Shown: positions 7,394 through 15,128 of the stretch, one piece after another
Layout: the number at the start of each line of letters is the position of its first letter
Numbering within the stretch: the first letter of the stretch is position 1
Source of the DNA: a virus
Strand: one strand, 5' to 3'
Virus record (IMG/VR): IMGVR_UViG_3300049740_002954
Coordinates: 17,075 to 81,074 of that record
DNA: 64,000 nucleotides
The notes under the pieces: model-generated
Database searches by the model: none
Seen by the model: only the letters and a program-made list of their open reading frames with translations
Told to the model about the DNA's origin: nothing
Position numbers and translations under genes: made by a program

Positions 7394-8307
7394 ATACCTG
7401 CCAAGAATGCTCCAAAGAGTTTTCGTCGGAAAGAGCTTTGCATGCCCACATAAAAGTTCACGGATTAACCTTGGCAGAATATTATACAAGGCATTTTCCA
7501 AGATTTAGCTTGTATACTGGAGAGCCTCTTGCGTTTAAAAATAAATCAGATTATTTTAGTAAAGATTTTGCTAATTATAACGAATTTAAATCTTGGATAG
7601 AAAGAGAAAGTGATTCTATTGTTAAGCCTTATATATTGCAAATGCTAAAAAAAAGAATAGAGTTGAAAGAATTAAATTTTGCACCCCCTCATGTAGAGTT
7701 AATAATTCAAGAAATGGCTACAGCTGAAATGTATAAGAAATATTTTGGTTCGTATAGTAACGCTTGTAGCGAAATAGAGTGCGAACCGATGTTCCCTAAC
7801 GCTCTACCTCCTGAGTGGCATGATTTAGACGCGCAAGATATTGAAATTTTTGTAGATACTAGAGAGCAACAGCCGCTAGAGTTTAAAAATTCTTCCAATT
7901 TAAAACTAGAATTTGGAGACTATGCTGTCGGCGGCGAACACTACGACTATACTTTTGTAGATAGAAAGGGAGAACAAGACTTTAAATCTACATTGAGTAA
8001 AAATAATCTCGAAAGATTCAGAGAGGAACTTAAGAAGACTAAAGAATTTGATAGTTATATGTTTGTAGTTACAGAAAGCAACTTAGATACTATATATAAA
8101 AATAATAAATGGTCAAAACATAGATCTAATTTAAAATACATATATCACAATATGAGAGTTTTAAATCATGAATTCGCTGGGCATTGTCAATTTATTTTTT
8201 CAGGGAGCAGAGAAAAGAGTCAGGAGATAATCCCGAAAATCTTGATGATGGGAAAAAAAATATGGAAGACAGACCTTCAATATTATATTGACAAAAATTT
8301 AATATAA
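7390..8307 (+). CDS. C2H2 zinc-finger/ERCC4-type nuclease
   Basis: A 305-residue protein. Residues 4-24 form a classical C2H2 finger (C4-x2-C7, H18…H24: CQECSKEFSSERALHAHIKVH). Residues ~150-270 form an ERCC4 (XPF/MUS81-type) nuclease domain: IFVDTREQQPLEF, FGDYAVGG, FVDRKGEQDFKSTLS and LERFREELKK. The usual (V)ERKx3D signature reads VDRKGEQD, with Asp replacing the first Glu. ERCC4 nucleases cut branched or flap DNA. The gene overlaps the terminase start (ATG at 8307) and the nuclease before it, so a role in resolving branched DNA before packaging is likely. A eukaryote-like finger on a phage nuclease is unusual. Confidence 0.8.
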   Translation: MNTCQECSKEFSSERALHAHIKVHGLTLAEYYTRHFPRFSLYTGEPLAFKNKSDYFSKDFANYNEFKSWIERESDSIVKPYILQMLKKRIELKELNFAPPHVELIIQEMATAEMYKKYFGSYSNACSEIECEPMFPNALPPEWHDLDAQDIEIFVDTREQQPLEFKNSSNLKLEFGDYAVGGEHYDYTFVDRKGEQDFKSTLSKNNLERFREELKKTKEFDSYMFVVTESNLDTIYKNNKWSKHRSNLKYIYHNMRVLNHEFAGHCQFIFSGSREKSQEIIPKILMMGKKIWKTDLQYYIDKNLI

Positions 8308-10178
8308 TGACTTGGGAAACAGGAAATCAATTATCAAGAAAAGAAGAGGCGGACTTAAATGAGCAAATTCTTTCTATGGAGGGATTTATAGAAGAACGCG
8401 AAGCAAAGGTTCTTTTGTATAAATTTTTGAGAGAAAATATTACTTTTACTGCCGATTTGATTAGCGGTGTTAAGCTTTTTCCTTTTCAACACATGGCGAT
8501 TAAAGCAATGTTTAGTACGGATTACTTTATGGGAGTTTGGAGTCGGGGAATGAGTAAGTCATTTACCACCGCAATATATGCATATCTAGATGCTATACTT
8601 AATCAAGGCGTAGAAATTGGTATACTCTCCAAGTCTTTTCGACAAGCAAAAATGATATTTAAAAAAATAGAGGATATTGCGTCTAAGCCTGGAGCCCATT
8701 TTTTATCTCAATGCATTACTCATAAATCTAAAAGCAATGATGAATGGCTGCTCGAAATAGGTAGTAGTAGAATTAGAGCTTTACCTTTAGGCGATGGAGA
8801 AAAACTGCGCGGTTTTCGATTTCATAGAATTATTATTGACGAGTTTGCTTTGATGCCCGAAAGAATTTATAACGAGGTTATTATACCCTTCTTGAGTGTT
8901 GTAGAAAACCCCACTCAACGAGAAGAGCTTTACAATCTTGAAACAGAGATTATAAAAAAAGGAGAGATGAAAGAGGACGAGCGACATATTTGGCCAAACA
9001 ATAAACTAATTGCCTTATCTTCTGCAAGTTATAAGTTTGAATATATGTATAAAGCCTATGAGCAGTTTGAGGAATTAATTAATATCGGTAGTAATAAGCA
9101 GTCAGATGCGCATAGAACTATTATGCAATTCAGTTACGATTGCGCACCCAAACAGCTTTACGATCAAAACTTGATTAACCAAGCAAAATCTACAATGAGC
9201 CAAAGTCAGTTTGATCGAGAGTTTGGATCTATATTTACAGATGATAGTAGTGGATATTTTAAGACATCTAAAATGGCAGCCTGCACTCTAAAAGATGGAG
9301 AGGCCCCAAATATAGAAGTGTGTGGAGAGGTTGGCGCTAAGTATATCTTAGCTTTTGACCCGAGTTGGGCAGAAAGTGAAAGTAGCGATGACTTTGCTAT
9401 GATGGTATTGAAATTGGATGACGAAAAAAAGATAGGAACGGTTGTTCATAGCTATGCTCTATCTGGAGCTAATTTAAAACAACATATATTTTATTTTTAT
9501 TATTTATTAACTCATTTTAATATTGTTTCTATTGTTGGCGATTATAATGGGGGAGTGCAATTTATTAATGCATGTAATGAAAGTAGTTTATTTAAAAAGA
9601 AAAAAATTAATATTGGATGTTTAAATACTAATTTTGATGATTTAGAACATTATCAAGATAAGCTAAAAGAAGGAAAAAAAGAATATAATTTAGAAACTAG
9701 AAATATTTGCTATTTAAGAAAGCCTACTAGCCAATGGATTCGACTCGCAAACGAATTATTGCAAGCAAATTTTGATCACAAAAGAATTCATTTCGCATCA
9801 AGAGCTATTAATGATGCATATAACGAACAAAGGAATAAAAAAATTCCAATACAAGATCTGCAATTTTTAAGAACATCTCAAAGTTTAGATAAGCAAACTA
9901 ATGCTGCAAAAATGATTGATTTTGTGGAGCATCAATTTGACATGATAAACTTAATTAAATCACAATGCGCGCTTATTCAAATAACAACTTCATCTGGAGG
10001 CACTCAAACTTTCGACTTGCCTTCAAACCTTAGAAGACAGACTGGGCCAGAAAAGGCTAGGAAAGACTCTTATTCTGCGCTTGTCTTAGGAAATTGGATG
10101 GTGAAATTATATTACGATATGACAAATACTAAAATCGAAAAAGTTAATTATACTTTTACTCCCATGTTTATAAAGTAA
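8307..10178 (+). CDS. terL: Terminase large subunit
   Basis: A 623-residue packaging motor. The ATPase domain shows an atypical Walker A (SRGMSKSF, residues 79-86, a common terminase variant), a Q-motif-like FPFQHMAIKAMF upstream, and Walker B with catalytic Glu (IIIDEF, 175-180). A C-motif region (LIALSSASYKFEYMY) follows. The nuclease half begins at about residue 345 (ILAFDPSWAES, first metal-binding Asp), with SIVGDYNGG supplying the second acidic site. It powers DNA translocation into the prohead and cuts the concatemer. It is placed between the nuclease genes and the head-assembly genes, overlaps the ERCC4 gene by one base, and is full length for the family. Confidence 0.95.
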   Translation: MTWETGNQLSRKEEADLNEQILSMEGFIEEREAKVLLYKFLRENITFTADLISGVKLFPFQHMAIKAMFSTDYFMGVWSRGMSKSFTTAIYAYLDAILNQGVEIGILSKSFRQAKMIFKKIEDIASKPGAHFLSQCITHKSKSNDEWLLEIGSSRIRALPLGDGEKLRGFRFHRIIIDEFALMPERIYNEVIIPFLSVVENPTQREELYNLETEIIKKGEMKEDERHIWPNNKLIALSSASYKFEYMYKAYEQFEELINIGSNKQSDAHRTIMQFSYDCAPKQLYDQNLINQAKSTMSQSQFDREFGSIFTDDSSGYFKTSKMAACTLKDGEAPNIEVCGEVGAKYILAFDPSWAESESSDDFAMMVLKLDDEKKIGTVVHSYALSGANLKQHIFYFYYLLTHFNIVSIVGDYNGGVQFINACNESSLFKKKKINIGCLNTNFDDLEHYQDKLKEGKKEYNLETRNICYLRKPTSQWIRLANELLQANFDHKRIHFASRAINDAYNEQRNKKIPIQDLQFLRTSQSLDKQTNAAKMIDFVEHQFDMINLIKSQCALIQITTSSGGTQTFDLPSNLRRQTGPEKARKDSYSALVLGNWMVKLYYDMTNTKIEKVNYTFTPMFIK

Positions 10179-10187
10179 GTGTATTTC
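10179..10187 (+). promoter_or_regulatory. GTGTAT late-type promoter for the head genes
   Basis: GTGTAT at 10179-10184 overlaps the terminase stop region, and the -10-like TATTTC ends 6 nt before the ATG at 10194. No -35 element is seen. Confidence 0.5.
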
Positions 10188-10193
10188 ACATAA

Positions 10194-11792
10194 ATGGATC
10201 AAGAATTTAAATATACCACCACTTTTGAGAATACAGTTTTTGCTTCGAGCGATATAGAAAACTCTAATATAAGCAAAGCCTCTCTTGAAGCTTTAAAGCC
10301 ATTAATCCCTAAAGATATTAATCTTGATAAAAATATTGATATTATTGGTGTTGCTTTTAATGCTGCAGTTGTTAATAAATTTAATAAAAATGGAGATGGC
10401 ATAGATAGCGAAGCTGCAGTAGCTGTAAAAGATTATTTCGTTCACAAGCCAACAAATATAGAGCATGACAGGGAAAAGATTGTTGGGCATATTGTTTCTG
10501 CGGGGTTTTCAAAATATGGTGGAGATTCTGAGCTAATGAATGAAGAATCTGCTTTAATAGAAGATGGGGCTTATAATATAGCATTGGCTGCAGTTGTCTA
10601 TCGAACAGCTAGCAAGGAATTTGCTGATTTAGTTCTAAACTCTACAGATCCAGAGAGCGACTTTTTTCAAACCGTTTCAGCAAGCTGGGAAGTAGGTTTT
10701 AATGATTATGTAATTTCTGTAGGTGGGGATGATTTAAATGATTGCACGATAATATCAAACCAAGAAGAAATTAAAGCTTACTCGCCTTACCTTAAAGCTT
10801 TGGGTGGAAAGGGCTACTTAAGCGATGGAAGAAAAGTTAATAGATTAATAGTTGGGGATATATACCCACTTGGCATTGGTTTTACTTCAAACCCTGCGGC
10901 AGATGTAAAAGGATTGGTGGCAGAAGATAATAAACCACAAGAAAAACAAACCTCTAGGAATCAACCAATTAGCCAATTAATCACAAAAACTGAAAAAACT
11001 TCCCATTCCAATAAACAAAATGTAATAAACAAAGAACTTAATAATATTATTATGGACAAAGATACAATCATAAATGAATTCCGAGCAGCTTTAGATGAAA
11101 AGCTTGGCAAGCAAGATTTCTCTGAGGAAAGTGTCGCAAGCATTTCTAAAGTGTTTATCGAAGCTATCCGAGAGAAAGGCGAACAGTATGTCGCCGATCT
11201 TGAAAAAGCTAAAGCTGAAAAAGAAGAAGCTGTTCAGGCTCAAAGCTCTCTTCAAGAAAAAGTGACTCAAGTAGAAAGTGAACTTGAAGTAGCCCAACAA
11301 AAGCTTAGCGCTTTAGAAGAAGAAAATGCTGCTAGAGACGCACAAATCAGATTTAATAATCGCATGGATGTTATTAATGACGCATACGAACTTGATGAAG
11401 AAGACTCTAAAATCGTAGCGACTGAATTAAATGATCTTGACGAAAGCGATGAAAGTTTCGCAGAGTTTCAAGAAAAACTATCAAAAATTTGGAAGCATAA
11501 AAACAAAGAGTTTATCGCTACAGAGCAAAAAGCTTTCGAAGATAGAGTGTCTCAAGAAGTAGAAAAGAGGATTTCTGAAACCTCGTCCGCTTCAACAGAA
11601 GAAGTTTCAGACCAAGCGTCTGAAGAAGCGTCAGAAGAAACAACTGAAGAATCAGAAGTTGAGGAAGTTCTCGACTCTCTTGAAGTTGAAGACGCTGCAA
11701 TCGTAAACAATAATGAAAGTTCGTCTGATGGTGAGTCGCTTCGCGACCGCTTCGCAAAAACTTTTAAAGAATCAGTTAAAATTTCATACTAA
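10194..11792 (+). CDS. Prohead protease fused to scaffold
   Basis: A 532-residue protein. Residues ~1-235 look like a T4 gp21/U9-type prohead protease, with the His motif NIEHDREKIVGHI (about residue 95) and the Ser motif FFQTVSASWEVGF (about 165). After a Gln/Ser linker (240-285), residues ~290-470 form a charged coiled coil typical of scaffolds, ending in an acidic Glu/Ser-rich tail. An in-frame ATG at 11052 (residue 287) lies exactly at the start of the coiled-coil part, so a nested scaffold product, as in the lambda C/Nu3 arrangement, is possible. The protein would shape the prohead and then cleave itself and the capsid proteins. Confidence 0.8.
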   Translation: MDQEFKYTTTFENTVFASSDIENSNISKASLEALKPLIPKDINLDKNIDIIGVAFNAAVVNKFNKNGDGIDSEAAVAVKDYFVHKPTNIEHDREKIVGHIVSAGFSKYGGDSELMNEESALIEDGAYNIALAAVVYRTASKEFADLVLNSTDPESDFFQTVSASWEVGFNDYVISVGGDDLNDCTIISNQEEIKAYSPYLKALGGKGYLSDGRKVNRLIVGDIYPLGIGFTSNPAADVKGLVAEDNKPQEKQTSRNQPISQLITKTEKTSHSNKQNVINKELNNIIMDKDTIINEFRAALDEKLGKQDFSEESVASISKVFIEAIREKGEQYVADLEKAKAEKEEAVQAQSSLQEKVTQVESELEVAQQKLSALEEENAARDAQIRFNNRMDVINDAYELDEEDSKIVATELNDLDESDESFAEFQEKLSKIWKHKNKEFIATEQKAFEDRVSQEVEKRISETSSASTEEVSDQASEEASEETTEESEVEEVLDSLEVEDAAIVNNNESSSDGESLRDRFAKTFKESVKISY

Positions 11793-11804
11793 ATATATAA
11801 AATT

Positions 11805-12425
11805 ATGGCAAAAAGAATACTACCATACCGAGACTACAGTGAACACGACGTCGTAAACTTGTTCGCACTTGAAGTTGGAAGCGCAGACTCTCTCTATGAT
11901 TGGGTCGAAGCTAGCAGCGGAAAGTGGGACGCAGGAGTTGTTGTTTCTGTAAGCGCGGGAGCTCTACCTGGTGAGGTTTCCGAATTGCGTGCATCAACAC
12001 CAGATAATCTTCGTGATTATCTTGGCGCTAGCTTTGATGGCGTGCATATTGGATTCAATGGATACCCCGCTAACGGTATGACCGTTGCTCCTGCTTCTGC
12101 TGGCAGTCGAGGCCTTGGAATCACACTTCGTGAAACCTTGGCTTTTGATGAGAATGGAGAAAAACTTCTCTATTATAAACAAAAACTAGATGAAGCGCAA
12201 GCGGTTCTTCCTGGTCAAACAGTTCCTGTATTGACTCGCGGATTAGTTCTTCTTGGCGCTGGAGCTATTGACGGTTCTGTTTCAGTAGGTGACGATTTAG
12301 AAGTCGCTGCTGGAGGAAAACTTGCATCTCAAACCTCTGGGGCTACAGTTGGTTCTGTAGTCGCTATCGGAGAAGAAAGCGATGACTCCTCTGCAAAGAA
12401 ATATCTCTGCAAAGTTAGCTTCTAA
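11805..12425 (+). CDS. Probable capsid decoration/stabilisation protein
   Basis: A 206-residue protein directly upstream of the major capsid gene and downstream of the protease-scaffold. It is Gly-, Ala-, Val- and Ser-rich with beta-type composition, especially in the C-terminal half (LVLLGAGAIDGSVSVGDDLEVAAGG…TVGSVVAIG). That pattern resembles the beta-tulip or SH3-like folds of capsid cement proteins. Its codon use and GC content are visibly higher than in most neighbours, matching the major capsid gene and suggesting very high expression. It is assigned from position and composition, and no specific family was recognised. Confidence 0.7.
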   Translation: MAKRILPYRDYSEHDVVNLFALEVGSADSLYDWVEASSGKWDAGVVVSVSAGALPGEVSELRASTPDNLRDYLGASFDGVHIGFNGYPANGMTVAPASAGSRGLGITLRETLAFDENGEKLLYYKQKLDEAQAVLPGQTVPVLTRGLVLLGAGAIDGSVSVGDDLEVAAGGKLASQTSGATVGSVVAIGEESDDSSAKKYLCKVSF

Positions 12426-12443
12426 GAAAGGAATTAAAGAATA

Positions 12444-13571
12444 ATGAAAATTACTTTAGAAAGAACACCCGAGCAAGCCGAGCTTATTAAAGCTATGGCT
12501 TCTAAAAATCGTGATGTCGCTTATGAAGCTCAAACTGCATTAGCCGAATTTATTGGCCCAGTTTTGGCAGAAGTTGTTAATACAGCTCCTACTGTAAGCA
12601 ATATGTTTTCAAGTCTTCAATTTAATAGCGATGAAAGTCCAAGCATTCCTTTGGATCTTTATCACGATATTACTGACGAAGATTACATTCAAGTTTGGAG
12701 TCAATCAGTTCCTGGCGGACTTCCTACAAATCAAGTCGCCCCTTCACAAAGCGAGCTTAAGTTCACAACTTATACTCTTGACAGTGCATTGAGCTTCGAT
12801 AAGCGTTACGCTTCTCGCTCAAGACTTGACGTTGTTAGTAAAACATTCACGCGTATGGCACAAGAAATTCTTCTTAAGCAAGAAAAAACTTCTGCCAGCA
12901 TGATTATGACTGCATTAGCCAAAGCAAGCTCAAACGGAGAACAGCATGTTATTCGTTCGGCTCAAAAAGGAGGCTTTTTGCTCTCAGATCTTAATAAATT
13001 ATTTACTAAGGCCAAAAGAATTAATACTTCTTGGACAGGTGGAACTCCTGCTGATCGCCGCGGACGCGGTATCACAGATCTTCTTGTTTCCCCTGAAATC
13101 GTAGAAGAAATTCGTGGATTAGCTTATAATCCAATTAATACCAAAGGTGATAATACAGATATTCCTGGAACCGATAGTATGCGCGATGCAGTATTTAGCA
13201 GCGCTGGAATTCCAGAATTTTATGGCGTATCCATTCAAGAATATAATGAAATGGGTAATGGTCAAAAATGGAATACTATATTTGACACAGCTGCAGGTAC
13301 AACAACCTATGACGACAATTATGCTGCTACTGGTGGAGGAGACCGTGCATTTGACGGTTCCGCTGGAAAAGAGCAAATTCTTGTAGGTGTTGATTTAAGT
13401 CGTGAATCTATGATTCGTGCAGTAGCTACAGACTCAGAATCCGGAGACGAATTCTCTCTAGTAGCCGACGATCAATTCGTAACACGCCAATCTAAAGTTG
13501 GTTATTACGGTTCTCTTGAGGAGGGTCGTATGATCATCGACGATCGTGTTTTACTTGGTCTTATCGTTTAA
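12444..13571 (+). CDS. Major capsid protein
   Basis: A 375-residue protein with layout typical of HK97-fold capsid proteins: an N-terminal helical arm, then the segment ELKFTTYTLDSALSFDKRY resembling the E-loop/P-domain transition, and later LLVSPEIVEEIRGL and GVSIQEYNEM. The C-terminal part is beta-rich (VADDQFVTRQSKVGYYGSLEEG). It follows the protease-scaffold and decoration-like genes, is followed by a strong terminator, and shows codon use of a highly expressed gene. An AGGA-containing purine tract precedes its ATG. The fold is inferred; position makes it the only plausible major capsid gene here. Confidence 0.88.
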   Translation: MKITLERTPEQAELIKAMASKNRDVAYEAQTALAEFIGPVLAEVVNTAPTVSNMFSSLQFNSDESPSIPLDLYHDITDEDYIQVWSQSVPGGLPTNQVAPSQSELKFTTYTLDSALSFDKRYASRSRLDVVSKTFTRMAQEILLKQEKTSASMIMTALAKASSNGEQHVIRSAQKGGFLLSDLNKLFTKAKRINTSWTGGTPADRRGRGITDLLVSPEIVEEIRGLAYNPINTKGDNTDIPGTDSMRDAVFSSAGIPEFYGVSIQEYNEMGNGQKWNTIFDTAAGTTTYDDNYAATGGGDRAFDGSAGKEQILVGVDLSRESMIRAVATDSESGDEFSLVADDQFVTRQSKVGYYGSLEEGRMIIDDRVLLGLIV

Positions 13572-13601
13572 TTTTACAATAAAATTAACGTTTTATAAAA
13601 G

Positions 13602-13631
13602 TCCACCCTGGGTAACTAGGGTGGATTTTTT
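13602..13631 (+). terminator. Rho-independent terminator after the major capsid gene
   Basis: A perfect 8-bp stem (TCCACCCT at 13602-13609 with AGGGTGGA at 13618-13625), an 8-nt loop, and a run of six T. It ends the head transcript. Confidence 0.9.
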
Positions 13632-13664
13632 ATTTTAATTATTTATAATAATATTATTAATTAT

Positions 13665-13673
13665 GTGTATAAC
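13665..13673 (+). promoter_or_regulatory. GTGTAT late-type promoter before the head-completion genes
   Basis: GTGTATAAC at 13665-13673 follows the capsid terminator. It lies 28 nt from the ATG at 13693, twice the usual distance, so this transcript would have a short leader of about 12-13 nt. A second AT-rich -10-like TATAAA lies at 13685-13690. Confidence 0.45.
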
Positions 13674-13692
13674 TACATTAAAGATATAAATT

Positions 13693-14100
13693 ATGGCAAG
13701 AAAAAAAACAAAAAATAATCAAACGAGCTCAAGCTCATTTAATAAGGTTAAGTTAGAAGATTTAGAACAAACCAATGGCAAGAGTTATGAAGATCAAGTC
13801 GCTCAAGCTCGAGAGTTAGAGGAAGTGCTTGGTATCCCTAAAATTAATCCTTTTAAAACAAATGATAAAAGAGTTTTTCAGGAAATGCTTCAAGACATGA
13901 ATTTAACTGACCTTCAGACATTCGCGGTAAAAGTTGGCGTTTTTCCTTCTGGAAATAAAACCGTTCTTAGGAATAAAATTAAAAAGGCTTTTGATTCCAG
14001 TTTATACGGAAAAGGGAGTGTTCAGGTTATGGGAGAACCTCTTAAGCTGGATCCAAATAACCCTAAACATAAAGAGGTTCTTGATTATCTAGGAGGATAA
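13693..14100 (+). CDS. SAP-like domain head protein
   Basis: A 135-residue basic protein. Residues ~73-103 (MNLTDLQTFAVKVGVFPSGNKTVLRNKIKKAF) follow the SAP/LEM helix-hairpin pattern that binds nucleic acid. The first 20 residues are Lys/Ser-rich and probably disordered. It is the first gene of a three-gene set after the capsid terminator, a position usually held by head-completion or connector proteins. The last codons contain the strong Shine-Dalgarno AGGAGG (14091-14096) for the next gene. DNA binding at the head vertex is inferred. Confidence 0.6.
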   Translation: MARKKTKNNQTSSSSFNKVKLEDLEQTNGKSYEDQVAQARELEEVLGIPKINPFKTNDKRVFQEMLQDMNLTDLQTFAVKVGVFPSGNKTVLRNKIKKAFDSSLYGKGSVQVMGEPLKLDPNNPKHKEVLDYLGG

Positions 14101-14101
14101 T

Positions 14102-14620
14102 GTGTCTGATATTTACCCAAATTCCTCTATAGGAAAACTAGCTCTAGAAATTTATGATCACGAGCTTGGTTTTGAGGCTACAGGACAAGCTAAAGTTAAT
14201 GAAATTAATATAATATCAGGCTGGCTAGAGGGACATTTGGGAGAACTAAACAATTTAATATATACTCACTTTAGCGGATCAAGCCCTGAGAGCTTCAATC
14301 TTGAAGAGCAGGCAATACTCAAGGAAATGTATATCTGTGAATATAATAGAAAATCCAACAGAAGGGTTTTAAGAGGTATAGATGGCTCTAGTGGAGAGTC
14401 AGATTTTCAGGTAATTAGAGAGGGTGATTCGATGATTCAGAAGTCAAATAAAAACATTACTGCAAAAATATATCATGATGCATATCTACAATCTCATAAG
14501 CGAGTTCAAGATATGGTCTCATCTTATAATTACTATGGAGCTAAACCTACACAAATAAACTCTGACCAAGTTGCTTTCACTGGAGACAGTTCAAATATAA
14601 GCAATTACTACTATAGATAA
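14102..14620 (+). CDS. Probable head-tail connector/completion protein
   Basis: A 172-residue, mainly helical protein that starts at GTG, five bases after a perfect AGGAGG. This is one of few clear Shine-Dalgarno sites in the window. Residues ~1-60 (GKLALEIYDHELGFEATGQAKV…LEGHLGELNNLIY) and ~65-90 have the helical pattern of neck/connector proteins that plug the portal. It sits between two putative head genes. The length and helix content fit gp6/gp15-type head completion proteins, but no signature residue is decisive. Confidence 0.55.
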   Translation: MSDIYPNSSIGKLALEIYDHELGFEATGQAKVNEINIISGWLEGHLGELNNLIYTHFSGSSPESFNLEEQAILKEMYICEYNRKSNRRVLRGIDGSSGESDFQVIREGDSMIQKSNKNITAKIYHDAYLQSHKRVQDMVSSYNYYGAKPTQINSDQVAFTGDSSNISNYYYR

Positions 14621-14621
14621 T

Positions 14622-15128
14622 ATGAAAGAAAAATCTCAATCAAATTCACAAGACTTAAACAAAATATGTAAATCTGAACTTTTTCATATATGGAAAAAAG
14701 CCAGACTGCTCTACGATTCCGTTAGCGAAGATACTAAAATGGAAGATTGGGTAAGGAAAAATATTACTAAGGCCTATGATTTAATAGATCAATCCTTAAG
14801 ATATTCTGAGTATGAAAAAATATTTCCGAAACAAGACGAACAGAACTCTGAAGAAGAAACAAATAATTTTTTATCTAACGAAGATAAAAGATACCCCACT
14901 CCAGTCTCTGCAGAAACTGGAGACCAATTTATTACTAGGTGCATTTTGGATGCAAATATGAAAAAAAGATATCCTGTTCAGGGAGATAGGTTTTCTGCAT
15001 GCATGTCAATTTATCACGAAAACAATCAAGGAGAGAAGCCTCATGGTAATCCAGGTGAAAAATTTAAAGATCCAATGCTAAAGCAAGAGGATGAGCTTGA
15101 TAACCCTATTAAACCTTTACTTCCGTAA
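14622..15128 (+). CDS. Head-associated protein with small Cys-containing phage module
   Basis: A 168-residue protein. The N-terminal ~70 residues are helical; residues ~90-135 (RYPTPVSAETGDQFITRCILDANMKKRYPVQGDRFSACMSIY) match a small module often found in or near phage portal and prohead proteases: YP.P…E….F..RC……..Y…..R.A.C..I. Its function is unknown. The gene is convergent with the ClpC-like gene and overlaps its 3' end by 20 bases; no terminator hairpin is visible at that junction. It probably belongs to the head transcript starting near 13665. Confidence 0.6.
   Translation: MKEKSQSNSQDLNKICKSELFHIWKKARLLYDSVSEDTKMEDWVRKNITKAYDLIDQSLRYSEYEKIFPKQDEQNSEEETNNFLSNEDKRYPTPVSAETGDQFITRCILDANMKKRYPVQGDRFSACMSIYHENNQGEKPHGNPGEKFKDPMLKQEDELDNPIKPLLP

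Noticed and set aside
10199-11757. Several minus-strand frames opposite the protease-scaffold gene
   Set aside because: They are shadows of a gene with strong functional motifs; no promoters or ribosome sites support them.
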